A DNA stretch of 64,000 nucleotides from Anaeromassilibacillus sp. An250. GTDB lineage: Bacteria; Bacillota; Clostridia; Oscillospirales; Acutalibacteraceae. Below, piece by piece: positions 45,821 to 54,132 of this stretch. A program made the translations under genes and the position numbers. Position 1 is the first letter of the stretch, and each line of letters begins with the position of its first letter. Below the pieces are notes generated by a model. That model searched no databases, was not told where the DNA came from, and saw only the letters and a list, made by a program, of their open reading frames with translations. The stretch covers positions 124,001 to 188,000 of the forward strand of contig NZ_NFJK01000004.1 of NCBI RefSeq assembly GCF_002159845.1, in the 5' to 3' direction.

Positions 45821-46636
45821 TCACCAGGAGACCTGGATGCCCTGCGCCGTGGTTTCAGCCGACAGGCCCTTGCTTTCAAACACTTCCACCAAGCGGGGCC
45901 AGTAGACCCTCGCGGGAAAGTTCGCAAGATGTTCCTGCGGCACCAGTTCATCGTCCTGCTGGATGCAGATGTCGCCGTTTTCGCGCAGTGTGAGCTTGCT
46001 GTGTCCACGGGAATTCAGGTCGGCGATCAGCGTTTCCATGACTTCGCGCCCGCAGTTTTCATACCAGATGCGCGGATCAATGGGCTGCTTGTTGGGCGGG
46101 ATATTGGCTTCATCGCCCTGTTCTGTGCCAGCCTTGGACAGAGGCACGATTTTGAGCAGGTCACACTGGATCGTCGCGTCCTGGCCGAATGTGATGTCTG
46201 CATGGTCGAATCCATCTACATTGTGAAGCCGGATGCGCCCAGTGCCATTGGTGCGGATCAGCTCTGCCGGCCGTTTCTCACACCACTCAAAGCAGGCCTC
46301 AGAATACGACGAGCGCAGATAGGCCAGAATCCGGTGGTTGGCATAGCGGAGCAGCAGGTCGTCTGAAACAGGTTCCTCCAGTTCCGGGACCTGGAATGTG
46401 CTCTGGGCAATGCCTTCAGCGTGTAGCCGACGTTCTCTCTGTTGGCGCTGCCGGCGGCGTTTGGCTTGCTGCATATACGGGAGCAGGAGGATCAGAACGA
46501 CCCAAAGCCCCCAAAGGGTGAATACCCCAATCAGCAGCCACGCCTGCCACGGCCCGCGCACCAGAGCCATGATGGCGATGACAGCACCGATCAAGATGGT
46601 GATGCTGCCGCTCAAAAGTCCCTTGTCATTACTCAT
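45821..46636 (-). CDS. Membrane-anchored hypothetical protein, 271 residues
   Basis: Two membrane helices at the N-terminus (SITILIGAVIAIMALVR and AWLLIGVFTLWGLWVVLILLL), a strongly basic stretch (KRRRQRQQRERRL) and a soluble cytoplasmic domain of about 190 residues (FEWCEKRPAELIRTNGTGRI, VMETLIADLNSRGHSKLTLR). No family is recognised. A membrane-anchored cytoplasmic protein fits a transfer or partition accessory role, but that is speculation. Confidence 0.6.
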   Translation of the reverse strand: MSNDKGLLSGSITILIGAVIAIMALVRGPWQAWLLIGVFTLWGLWVVLILLLPYMQQAKRRRQRQQRERRLHAEGIAQSTFQVPELEEPVSDDLLLRYANHRILAYLRSSYSEACFEWCEKRPAELIRTNGTGRIRLHNVDGFDHADITFGQDATIQCDLLKIVPLSKAGTEQGDEANIPPNKQPIDPRIWYENCGREVMETLIADLNSRGHSKLTLRENGDICIQQDDELVPQEHLANFPARVYWPRLVEVFESKGLSAETTAQGIQVSW

Positions 46637-46677
46637 TTTCTTACCGTCCTTCCTTTAGATTTTGCCTGAAAACAAAA

Positions 46678-46733
46678 AAAGAGGGACCGCACCAAGCTTC
46701 AGATTATTCTGAAAACTTGATACGGTCCCTCTA
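46678..46733 (-). terminator. Terminator of the ssb gene
   Basis: AGAGGGACCG and CGGTCCCTCT form the outer stem, with further pairing inside (AAGCTTCAG / CTGAAAACTT). It lies right after the ssb stop. Confidence 0.8.
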
Positions 46734-46745
46734 CTGCGCCGGCTT

Positions 46746-47153
46746 TTATTCCGGCAGGGGTTCGCGGTCGCCATTCATCACCTCGGGAGGTGACGGAACA
46801 GGCGCCGCTTCGTCAGGGTCATGCTGTTCACTTTCGGATTTTGCTTTGGAGGACTGCCCGGGGAGAAATCCAAAGTCCGTCAGCCATATTTTCAGCTTCT
46901 TGACTGTGGTTCCGTCCTTTTGGCGAACATCCACCAGTTTTTGCGATCCAGTGAGCCAGATCATGCTTCCCTTTTTGACCTTGAGCCGCATGAGCCGGGT
47001 AACATCGTCACCGCGGGCCCATACCTGGTAGTAGTCCGGCGGGGTGTTGCCGGAACGCTCCATCAGGTCGAAACAGACATATTGCTGTTTTGACTGGCCC
47101 TCTTTCGGGACAAGCTCGTGCATGACTCGGCCAAATACAACGATTTGTGCCAT
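46746..47153 (-). CDS. ssb: Single-stranded DNA-binding protein (plasmid-type)
   Basis: The 135-residue protein has an OB-fold similar to SSB: MAQIVVFGRVMHELVPKEGQ, YVCFDLMERSGNTPPDYYQV, KKGSMIWLTGSQKLVDVRQK, LKIWLTDFGFLPG. The C-terminal tail is Glu/Pro-rich and ends NGDREPLPE, so it lacks the usual DDDIPF tip. Such SSBs protect single strands during plasmid replication and transfer. AAAGGAAGTG precedes the ATG. A long leader with a hairpin lies upstream. Confidence 0.82.
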   Translation of the reverse strand: MAQIVVFGRVMHELVPKEGQSKQQYVCFDLMERSGNTPPDYYQVWARGDDVTRLMRLKVKKGSMIWLTGSQKLVDVRQKDGTTVKKLKIWLTDFGFLPGQSSKAKSESEQHDPDEAAPVPSPPEVMNGDREPLPE

Positions 47154-47388
47154 AACACTTCCTTTCTTCGCCTCTGGCGTTAATATCTATATATAAAAAG
47201 TGCCAGCAGATACCAGCCCCGAAAGGGCGCGGCAATACCACTGACACTTGATACAGCATACAACCTTGACTGCGTGTGCAATGCAGATTTTTAATCTGCG
47301 GTACAGAAGCTAAGTCTGTATCCCACAAGGGGAAACGCACAAAAATCAATTACAAGATAAGTGTAATACTATATCTTGTGTTTGTCAA
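47154..47388 (-). promoter_or_regulatory. ssb promoter and 200-base structured leader
   Basis: TTGACA (47383-47388), a 17-base spacer and TACACT (47360-47365), read leftwards, give a strong promoter. The transcript would start about 200 bases before ssb. The leader can form hairpins at 47302-47320 (TACAGA/TCTGTA), 47283-47299 (GCAGA/TCTGC) and 47200-47247 (GTGTCAG/CTGGCAC around GCCC/GGGC), the last followed by TTTTT, like an intrinsic terminator. This suggests transcription attenuation or an RNA control element. Confidence 0.55.
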
Positions 47389-47427
47389 GCGGTATTATAC
47401 TATATATAGATATTTAAGCGAGGCGAA

Positions 47428-48033
47428 TCACAATATATGGTTCATGTCGCGGTAGTAATCATCCAGCAGATAGAATCTGAGTGTACGGGCTGCCGGCGTC
47501 CCGTAGCCGAATGTCAGGCCATAGAGATTGCCTGTCCCATCTACGCCGAGTGGACCGAGCCAGCGGGCAGCGGCGTTGCTGTTGAGATACCAGAGCTGAA
47601 TATCCCGGTAATCATCTTCACTGACAAGCCCGGAAGAAGCCAGACGATAAGCGTCATCCTCGTCGATCATGGGGCGGGAAAGAAAATGGTGGTAGAGCTC
47701 GTCCGACAGCCCAAGGGCCTGCTGGTAGGTCAGAGGATTGGGGTGGTCCAGCCACCAGCGGGTAATATCTTCAAAGGTACGCAGACGCGGTTTGGGATTG
47801 AGGGACCGGAAGCGCCGGATGAAATCTTTGATTTCTTCCGGGGCGGCCGGCGGCGGGAGCGGGATCTCACGCACTTCGTCATCCAAAAAGCCGAAAGCAA
47901 GCTGCTCGCCGGTTTCATCCTCCAGCAAGAGCGAGGTGCGGGACAGCGGCGAGACCAGGAAATGCTCCATCGCAAAGGTTTCGTCCAGAAAACGTTGGAT
48001 CTTGTATTGCTCAATGGTGTGGGGCTTATACAT
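47428..48033 (-). CDS. Hypothetical backbone protein, 201 residues
   Basis: Starts at ATG 48033 after AAAAGGAGG. Soluble, mixed alpha/beta with many aromatic residues; EDETGEQLAFGFLDDEVREI, RFRSLNPKPRLRTFEDITRW and LFGPLG-type turns near the end (RWLGPLGVDGTGNLYGLTFG). No known motif. Upstream lies the divergent promoter region shared with the CPBP gene. Confidence 0.6.
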   Translation of the reverse strand: MYKPHTIEQYKIQRFLDETFAMEHFLVSPLSRTSLLLEDETGEQLAFGFLDDEVREIPLPPPAAPEEIKDFIRRFRSLNPKPRLRTFEDITRWWLDHPNPLTYQQALGLSDELYHHFLSRPMIDEDDAYRLASSGLVSEDDYRDIQLWYLNSNAAARWLGPLGVDGTGNLYGLTFGYGTPAARTLRFYLLDDYYRDMNHIL

Positions 48034-48064
48034 TGGGGTGAACCTCCTTTTAAGTATTCCGCCT

Positions 48065-48260
48065 ATTAAATAGGAGAAAACAGCGCAGATTCTGCAGCAC
48101 ATCAAGAATTTTTTCTTTTTCGTTAATAAACAAGAGGCAGTTTGGGTTATTCGTTGCGCTTGTTCACGCTGTATTGTATAATAGTCAATGCTATGGCTGA
48201 AAAAGATCAACCGACTCGGTGTATCTGCTGAGCTAAATTAGAAACGGAGGTTTTGTTAAG
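48065..48260 (+). promoter_or_regulatory. Duplicated promoter region, copy 1 (CPBP gene)
   Basis: TTGCGC (48154-48159), 17 bases, TATAAT (48177-48182), then a 22-bp motif at 48190-48211 beginning GCTATGGCTGA and ending ATCAAC, matching the XRE divergent promoter. The whole segment is similar to 49133-49275 (GAGAAAACA, ATCAAGAATTTTT, GGGTTATTCGTTG). Confidence 0.7.
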
Positions 48261-48887
48261 ATGATTTTATCCAGTGTGTCTACCGCTCTTGTCAATCTTA
48301 TCGTGTTTTCTGCGATCCCCTTTCTGTGGTGGCTGATTCGCTATCGCAAAAAGACACATTTTTTTACATGGCTGGGGTTTTATCCCCCCAAATTCCAGAG
48401 TAGGTGGTATGTGCTTCTTCTATTTGCCCTGATTTACTACTTCTTCTACAGCTTTGATTTCATGCAGCTTGTAGATCAGGCCACCTTGGACTATCTGGAG
48501 AGCAACGGGTCTGTGTCTGCCAATGCTTTTGCCGGGCTGGGAGCGGCGGCGATCCTCCCGGCACTGATTGAAAATTTTATCGCCAATGGCGTGGCTGAAG
48601 AGATCCTGTTTCGGGGATTTTTGTGCAAACGGCTATGTGCCAAGTTGGGAACTGTACCCGGCATTATCCTGCAGGCGGCGCTTTTTGCGCTGATGCATAA
48701 TCTGCTCTATCTTGTTGCCGGTATGGAAGTGAGCCTGTGGTTCCACTGCCTGATGTTCTGCTTTACCGGGGCGGGAGCCTTACTGCTGGGCTGGCTCAAT
48801 GAAAAGCTCTACAACGGCTCTATTTTCCCCAGCATCCTGCTCCACGGAGCCGGAAATTTCATTTCCACTATGTTGGTAGCATTCTGA
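48261..48887 (+). CDS. CPBP-family intramembrane metalloprotease
   Basis: The 208-residue membrane protein has the three CPBP (Abi) motifs: EEILFRGFL (about residues 114-122, Glu-Glu and Arg of motif 1), ALFALMHNLL (motif 2 His) and LLHGAGNF (motif 3 His). These enzymes cleave within the membrane or give immunity to bacteriocins. The ribosome site ACGGAGG precedes ATG 48261. A truncated flavodoxin gene follows. By analogy with PlnI/SkkI-type immunity it may protect against peptides; the substrate is not known. Confidence 0.88.
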   Translation: MILSSVSTALVNLIVFSAIPFLWWLIRYRKKTHFFTWLGFYPPKFQSRWYVLLLFALIYYFFYSFDFMQLVDQATLDYLESNGSVSANAFAGLGAAAILPALIENFIANGVAEEILFRGFLCKRLCAKLGTVPGIILQAALFALMHNLLYLVAGMEVSLWFHCLMFCFTGAGALLLGWLNEKLYNGSIFPSILLHGAGNFISTMLVAF

Positions 48888-48914
48888 TACAGACAACTAC
48901 AACGGAGGTCCACC

Positions 48915-48986
48915 ATGCAAAGAATTATCATTTACGGCAGCGAATACGGCACCACCCGCCGCTATGCCGAAAAACTTTCCCAATAG
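48915..48986 (+). pseudogene. Flavodoxin gene cut after 23 codons
   Basis: Behind ACGGAGGTCC an ATG opens MQRIIIYGSEYGTTRRYAEK, which is the first strand and phosphate-binding loop of a flavodoxin (GSEYGTT). The frame ends at TAG exactly where the repeated hairpin begins (48987). A full gene would need about 150-180 codons. The cut coincides with the repeat, so recombination removed the rest. It was probably cotranscribed with the CPBP gene. Confidence 0.7.
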
Positions 48987-49130
48987 AGGGATACGGCACT
49001 GAAGCTATGGCTTTGGTGCCGTATCCCTTTTCTTTACTCATGGACTGCTTGCTATCTTTCCATCAGGGGTGCTGACGCCGGCACAGAGGCCTTCTACCAC
49101 TTCGTACCAACCTCGGATAGCGATGCTCAC
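48987..49130 (-). repeat. Terminator hairpin plus relic of the 52.3-kb gene, copy 2
   Basis: The hairpin 48987-49028 (GGGATACGGCAC / GTGCCGTATCCC) equals the one at 52235-52276. Bases 49029-49065 match the 3' end of the gene at 52282 (TTACTCATGG, CTGCTTGCTATC, CCATCA), then 49062-49125 match its middle (TGACGCCGGC, CACTTCGTAC), with the part between deleted. Confidence 0.75.
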
Positions 49131-49132
49131 TA

Positions 49133-49290
49133 AATATGAGAAAACAACGAAAATCTTGCAATGTATCAAGAATTTTTACTTTTAAATGATGCCTTGAATG
49201 TCTGGGTTATTCGTTGACGGCTGTTCCCCATGTGTTATATAATAAATGCTATAGCTGAATAAATTCAACCGATTTGCTACGGTAAATCTG
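49133..49290 (+). promoter_or_regulatory. Duplicated promoter region, copy 2 (bacteriocin-immunity ABC)
   Basis: Similar to 48065-48215. TTGACG (49214-49219), 18 bases, TATAAT (49238-49243), then the 22-bp motif at 49248-49269 (GCTATAGCTGA ... TTCAAC). About 240 AT-rich bases separate it from the permease gene and hold no supported gene. Confidence 0.65.
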
Positions 49291-49532
49291 TGCGCAAAAG
49301 CAGTATCTGAACAATGTGTGATTTTTACAGGGCTCTGAGTTTGGCATATTAAGAAACTTTGAAATGGTGGTAAAAAATGGTTCTACAAAATCAATCTGAT
49401 AGTGGTTCAAATGTAATAAAGTCCGGGTAAAAACTATACCATAGAAAAAAATATAAGATTTATGATAGTAGAAATTTAAGATGTACTGCTATAATATAAA
49501 AAAGATATCATTTTTCGAGGGGGATATAGTGT
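49291..49532. other. AT-rich gap before the immunity ABC genes
   Basis: I looked for a lactococcin-972-type precursor gene, expected upstream of this ABC pair, and did not find one. A 17-codon frame from ATG 49378 has only a weak ribosome site. A likely second promoter with TATAAT lies near 49491. GAGGGGG at 49518 is the ribosome site of the permease. Confidence 0.4.
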
Positions 49533-51497
49533 ATGAAAAACTTTTTGAAGATTTTCGTTTTCCTTGAGATATTGTTATTCGCATATATTTTCAATAGCTC
49601 AATTTACAATATATACGAGAAAAATAATATTGCCGCTGACAATTTAAGTGGTTATATGATTGAAGAAACATCGCCGGAGATCCTCAATCAATTTTATACT
49701 GCATTCATTGAGGATTATCCGAACAATAAGTTAGAAATCATCAACAACACACTAACTACGACGGATAAATCTACTTATGATTTATATTGCTATCCCCTGG
49801 ATGAATTTTCACAAAAACAACCTGTGTCCAGTACAATCGAATTTGAATATTACGAATTAACAATAGAAGATTTTTTAGACAGCGTAGGCATATTCTATAC
49901 GGATCTATCTGTTGAGGAAATAGATCAACTCGCAACACAGCTATCTACACAAATAATTGAATATGAAGATACGTCTATTCCGTATAGCATGATATTAGAG
50001 TTGAACCTTTTTAATTTTATTATCCTGTTCATTGTCATTCTAATAATATACGGCATCTATACTTCTTATAGCCTGAAAAAGATAGGTATAAAAAAGAGTA
50101 TGGGTTTCTCCACTTTGCGCATATTGAAAGAACAAATCCTCAGTATAGTAAAATACTACTCTATTGTATGCTTAGCTCTGTTGGCTTTACTGAACCTGTA
50201 TTACGCATTTACAAACCGCTTTGATTTTTCCTATTTGATTATGAGCATATTCTTCTTCGGAATTGTCTTAGTTGTAAATGTGCTTTGTATGCTTCTAACA
50301 AGCGTTTTAATAAAATTTGTTCGTTTGGAAGCAATGATAAAAAATAAAACATTAAACAAAAGCACAAATGTGATTGTACAATTTATAAAAGTTGCGTTTT
50401 CCGTTGTAATTGCTATTACCATTATTTCTTTACTTCAGCAAAGTGGAGATTATATGAAAAGTCAACAGGCGGTTTTAGACTATAAATACCTTGATGGCTA
50501 TTATACATCTAATGGCTTTAATTCAGCAGAATATAATTATGCCATATCAAACCCGGATGTATCGGAGCGTTATTCAAACTCAATTTTAGAGCTATATAGG
50601 AACCATCATTCATTGTTATGCGATTATACAGGTAGTGATGAAGCTCAAGGCCCAATGGGAGCTTCGCGCCCATATTATGTCCAACAAACTATTATTGCAA
50701 ATGAAAATTATATAAAGGAATTTTCCAATATTCAAGTAAACGGAACTCCTTTGGATGAAAGTGTATTTAGTACACCAACGGTCTTAATTCCTGATATGTA
50801 TAAAAATGATGAAAGCCTTATAAAAGAACACATTGCAGGAGAATATGATCTTCTACTGAACTATAACCAAAATTACGGGATACAAGAAGAAACACGCGCA
50901 AATGAATTTAATATTGTTTATATTGATGATAGTTCCACTATAAAGGTTAATACAGAGAAAGGATTTTCGGATATAACTGGTGGTATTATCATTGTTGATA
51001 CAGGAGATTTTGGAGGGCTTTATTATTTAGATGCTTTAAATAATAGAAGTTTGTTCTTTTCAGTAGAGTCAAGAGAAGAATTTTCTGCCCTGTTAACGAA
51101 ATATGATCTGGCACAGTTAGTCGTGGCAGGAACATTGCTGACTCCTTACTTAACACAATTAGAAAGCGTGACGTTTGTTCTTAAAACCCTTACGATGTTC
51201 GCTATCGTATTTGTGGTTTCACTGGTGTTTATTCTATACATCTCAAACTATGTAGATGTTTTTGTTAACCGGAAACGATACGCTTTAAAAGAGATTATGG
51301 GCTTTTCTCATTTTAAAATACTAAAGAGCCGTTATATTGTTTGGGCAATGGAAATAATCGCATCAGTAATCTTGACTGCTATCAATTATTATTTTGCTTG
51401 CTTTTTTGCAATCATGCTACTGGACTACCTGTTTTGTGAATTGTTATACCGGACTTATATCAAAAAGGCTTTATATGAAATCGAAAAGGGGGCATAA
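49533..51497 (+). CDS. Bacteriocin-associated integral membrane protein (lactococcin 972 group permease)
   Basis: The 654-residue protein has one N-terminal helix (ILLFAYIFNSSIYNI), an outside domain, four central helices (FIILFIVILIIYGIYTSYSL; IVCLALLALLNLYYAF; IMSIFFFGIVLVVNVLCMLL; VIVQFIKVAFSVVIAITII), a second outside domain and two or three C-terminal helices (TMFAIVFVVSLVFILYI; VWAMEIIASVILTAINYYFA). This seven-helix layout and the DVFVNRKRYALKEIMGFS end match the immunity/export membrane protein of lactococcin-972-type loci. The GC is visibly lower than in the backbone. It pairs with the next ATPase. No bacteriocin gene is present, so it likely works in self-protection or resistance. 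Confidence 0.82.
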   Translation: MKNFLKIFVFLEILLFAYIFNSSIYNIYEKNNIAADNLSGYMIEETSPEILNQFYTAFIEDYPNNKLEIINNTLTTTDKSTYDLYCYPLDEFSQKQPVSSTIEFEYYELTIEDFLDSVGIFYTDLSVEEIDQLATQLSTQIIEYEDTSIPYSMILELNLFNFIILFIVILIIYGIYTSYSLKKIGIKKSMGFSTLRILKEQILSIVKYYSIVCLALLALLNLYYAFTNRFDFSYLIMSIFFFGIVLVVNVLCMLLTSVLIKFVRLEAMIKNKTLNKSTNVIVQFIKVAFSVVIAITIISLLQQSGDYMKSQQAVLDYKYLDGYYTSNGFNSAEYNYAISNPDVSERYSNSILELYRNHHSLLCDYTGSDEAQGPMGASRPYYVQQTIIANENYIKEFSNIQVNGTPLDESVFSTPTVLIPDMYKNDESLIKEHIAGEYDLLLNYNQNYGIQEETRANEFNIVYIDDSSTIKVNTEKGFSDITGGIIIVDTGDFGGLYYLDALNNRSLFFSVESREEFSALLTKYDLAQLVVAGTLLTPYLTQLESVTFVLKTLTMFAIVFVVSLVFILYISNYVDVFVNRKRYALKEIMGFSHFKILKSRYIVWAMEIIASVILTAINYYFACFFAIMLLDYLFCELLYRTYIKKALYEIEKGA

Positions 51498-51499
51498 AT

Positions 51500-52150
51500 A
51501 TGTCATTGATCGTATTGAAAAATATTAAAAAGGAATATGGAAAAAATCAAGTTTTATTTAATGATTTGTCTTTAGAGATAGATCAAGGAGAATTTGTTGG
51601 CCTCATTGGAAAAAGCGGCGCAGGAAAAACAACACTTCTAAATATAATCGGACTGATTACCGATATATCGGCGGGAACGATAACGATTGGTAATTACAAA
51701 AATTTGTCCATGAAAAGCAAAAATGCTATGCTCCTTAGACGGCATACAATAGGTTATCTTTTTCAAAATTATGGGCTGGTAGAAGATGAAAGCGTATTAT
51801 GGAATTTAAAGCTGGCCCTTGAATATAAAAAAATAGGCAAAGGGGAGAAATTAAGAAAGATCAACAAGTATTTAAAGAAGTTTGGTTTGGATGATATGCT
51901 GAACAAAAAAATATATCAGTTGAGTGGAGGAGAGCAACAGAGGATTGCCATTATCAAATTGATTTTACAAGGAAGCAAAATTATATTAGCGGATGAACCT
52001 ACATCGGGCCTTGATAAGAATAATGAAGCAATAGTTATGTCGCTGTTACAAAAATTAAATGAAAGGGGGGTCACTATAATCATGGTGACTCACAACATGA
52101 ACTTATGCGACTATTTTTCCAGAGTAATAGATGTAGAAAAATATAGGTAA
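51500..52150 (+). CDS. ABC ATPase of the lactococcin-972-type pair
   Basis: The 216-residue ATPase has Walker A GKSGAGKTT, Q-loop YLFQNYGLVEDE, signature LSGGEQQR, Walker B IILADEPTSGLD and H-loop THN. Length and composition fit the ATPase of lactococcin 972-type bacteriocin export/immunity. It begins two bases after the permease stop. AAAAGGGGGC in the permease 3' end is its ribosome site. Confidence 0.9.
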   Translation: MSLIVLKNIKKEYGKNQVLFNDLSLEIDQGEFVGLIGKSGAGKTTLLNIIGLITDISAGTITIGNYKNLSMKSKNAMLLRRHTIGYLFQNYGLVEDESVLWNLKLALEYKKIGKGEKLRKINKYLKKFGLDDMLNKKIYQLSGGEQQRIAIIKLILQGSKIILADEPTSGLDKNNEAIVMSLLQKLNERGVTIIMVTHNMNLCDYFSRVIDVEKYR

Positions 52151-52234
52151 AGTTGAAATCAAGTCAAAATTGTTATTGGGCAAACCATGCCAAGCAAAAT
52201 CGAAACTATTCGCTGGATGAGAATAGAAAAATAG

Positions 52235-52276
52235 AGGGATACGGCACTGAAGCTATGGCTTTGGTGCCGTATCCCT
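52235..52276. terminator. Terminator hairpin, copy 3
   Basis: GGGATACGGCAC and GTGCCGTATCCC with a TGAAGC/GCTTTG inner stem; identical to 48987-49028. It separates the ABC pair from the convergent gene at 52282 and can serve both. Confidence 0.85.
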
Positions 52277-52281
52277 ATTTC

Positions 52282-52785
52282 TTACTCATGGTGTGATTGC
52301 TCACTGCTTGCTATCTCTCCATCAAGGGAAATTGTATCCTCCAGCACCTCATATCCAAGGAAACTATTGGTGGAGAGGGCAGCGTCCAGATAGTCGTTTC
52401 CGACGGCAGGCCGGCTCCCTTTTTGAAAATAAAAGCGGTAGCGGGCGCCGATCTGGAACTTGGCGGTTTTGCTCAACAGCAAAGTGCGCTCCGCCCCCTG
52501 TTCATCAATCAGCTGGATCTTGCGGTAACGACGCAGCATAGGGGAGCTGACGCCGGCGCAGATCCCTTCCACCACTTCGTACTGGCCCCGGGCGGCGGTG
52601 CGCCATAGGCTGCTGCCCAGCACCAGAGAAGCGGCAAAAATAAGTCCACCCAGCACCAGAAGGATGCGGTCTGCGGTGACAGTGAAGATCACAAGGCTGA
52701 CTGCTATGCTGGCGATCCCGGCCAGGAATGTCAGCAGGATTTTGCGCCGCAGGACAAAGGGAAATTGGCTCCATTGGTTTTTCAT
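52282..52785 (-). CDS. Small two-helix membrane protein
   Basis: The 167-residue protein has two membrane helices (ILLTFLAGIASIAVSLVIF; ILLVLGGLIFAASLVLGSS) and a cytoplasmic beta-rich domain (GQYEVVEGICAGVSSPMLRR, KFQIGARYRFYFQKGSRPAV). Its 3' end and a middle piece recur as relics at 49029-49125 and at about 750-786, each next to the same hairpin, so this gene or relatives once occurred several times in the element. It overlaps its upstream neighbour by ATGA. Function unknown. Confidence 0.68.
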   Translation of the reverse strand: MKNQWSQFPFVLRRKILLTFLAGIASIAVSLVIFTVTADRILLVLGGLIFAASLVLGSSLWRTAARGQYEVVEGICAGVSSPMLRRYRKIQLIDEQGAERTLLLSKTAKFQIGARYRFYFQKGSRPAVGNDYLDAALSTNSFLGYEVLEDTISLDGEIASSEQSHHE

Positions 52786-53483
52786 GTGCTGATCCTTTCA
52801 AAAATGATTTGCTGGCGCAGATACAGGTTGGCAACGGCCAGCGTTACCGCCTGGCTGCTCCGGCTGTTCTTCATTAGGCTGGCGATATTTTGGCAGGTGG
52901 TTTCGCTGTCGCCGTACACCTTCTCCATCAGGACCCGCTCGCTGGGGAGGGAGAAGATATCCTGCTCCACACATTTGATGATCTCCGCAGTGGAAAGCAG
53001 GGCCTGCCGGGAAAGCCGCATGACGCGGGATTCATAGTTGGTTCGGCGGTCTTTACGAAACAGCTTTAGCGCCTGCCCGACTGAAACGCGACGGCTGAAT
53101 ACCAGCTTCATAAACGATACGCCGCGCACCAGGGCAGAGCCGCTGGTGGGGATGATGCCCAGGGAACCCAATAGATCATACAGCGCATCGTATTCGGTCT
53201 CCCCGCAGCCGGAAACCAGCAGGCCGCGGGTAAGCAGGCGGTTCACGCAGTCGTCCCAGGGCCGGCTGACAGCACCGCCCATAGATGAAGCCAGCTTATC
53301 GCACTGAAAAGAAATATCCTCCCACTTGGAGATCCGCCAATTCAGGGCAGTCCAAACGACCAGCTCCTGCATATCCACCATGTAGGGCTGACCGCCAAGG
53401 CGGATGACTGGGCAGGACCGGCCGCAGCCATTTGTTTCCCGCTCCAGACGGCCGATTGCAGTATATAAAGTTTTCTGTTCCAT
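52782..53483 (-). CDS. Hypothetical helical backbone protein, 233 residues
   Basis: Mostly helical; MVDMQELVVWTALNWRISKW, MGGAVSRPWDDCVNRLLTRG, then GETEYDALYDLLGSLGIIPT look like a winged-helix-like unit that may bind DNA, but no standard motif is certain. The start ATG 53483 follows GGAGGCATTG. Coupled by ATGA to the next gene. Confidence 0.6.
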   Translation of the reverse strand: MEQKTLYTAIGRLERETNGCGRSCPVIRLGGQPYMVDMQELVVWTALNWRISKWEDISFQCDKLASSMGGAVSRPWDDCVNRLLTRGLLVSGCGETEYDALYDLLGSLGIIPTSGSALVRGVSFMKLVFSRRVSVGQALKLFRKDRRTNYESRVMRLSRQALLSTAEIIKCVEQDIFSLPSERVLMEKVYGDSETTCQNIASLMKNSRSSQAVTLAVANLYLRQQIIFERIST

Positions 53484-53542
53484 CGATCAATGCCTCCTTT
53501 TATATATCCTTTACTGCGGGAAGGCCGTGGTTTTCAACAAAA

Positions 53543-54118
53543 TCAAAGCAGGCTTGCCAGAAAGCGGGGGTCACTGCGCAACTTGGCGACTGAGCGCGAG
53601 ATCCATGCACCCACATGGGAGGGCGGAACCTGGTAGAGTTCCGCAATATCCGTGACCCGCATCCCCTGGAGCTTGAGCGCCAGGGCTTCGATCCCAAGCC
53701 GGGCCACACCGTCATAGTCCTGTTTGCTGGCTTCCAGAAGCGACAGCGTTTCCATCAGGGACACTTGGGTGTCAAATACGTCGGACTGCGGCTTCAGGGC
53801 TTCGCCGTCAGCGGCCAGTTCCCCATGCTCTCCAATAATGAGCCGGCTGAACATCTTGCCCCTGTTGCAGATCGTCCGGCAATAGGACAGAAGCCCGTTT
53901 TTTACGACTGTTTTGGCGTAAGTAGTAAACTGCGCCCGCCCATCGTCCTTATAGGTGGCCGCAGCTTTGCAGAGCCAGACGCACCCCTCCTGGAACAGAT
54001 CGCTGTACTCCAGGCCGCAGATAGTCGGATTCACATGGATATAATCGCAGATCACCCAATGCACCACCGGCAGGTTTTGAGCAACGAGTTCCTGCTGCTG
54101 TTTCGTCAGGCTGGTCAT
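53543..54118 (-). CDS. Sigma-70 family factor, second long copy
   Basis: The 191-residue protein has region 2 features (SLTKQQQELVAQNLPVVHWV, YSDLFQEGCVWLCKAAATYK, AQFTTYAKTVVKNGLLSYCR) and region 4 (ALALKLQGMRVTDIAELYQV, SHVGAWISRSVAKLRSDPR). It is a plausible full sigma-like factor for the element. GGAGGTGAG precedes ATG 54118. It could drive the Tad-like genes beyond 55 kb or the backbone; no target site is visible. Confidence 0.8.
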   Translation of the reverse strand: MTSLTKQQQELVAQNLPVVHWVICDYIHVNPTICGLEYSDLFQEGCVWLCKAAATYKDDGRAQFTTYAKTVVKNGLLSYCRTICNRGKMFSRLIIGEHGELAADGEALKPQSDVFDTQVSLMETLSLLEASKQDYDGVARLGIEALALKLQGMRVTDIAELYQVPPSHVGAWISRSVAKLRSDPRFLASLL

Positions 54119-54132
54119 TTGCTCACCTCCCG

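Noticed and set aside
47270-47325. tRNA-like fold in the ssb leader: a GCAGA/TCTGC stem with a seven-base loop resembling an anticodon arm
   Set aside because: No D arm, no TTC-type T arm and no acceptor stem could be paired around it on either strand, so I treat it as leader hairpins.
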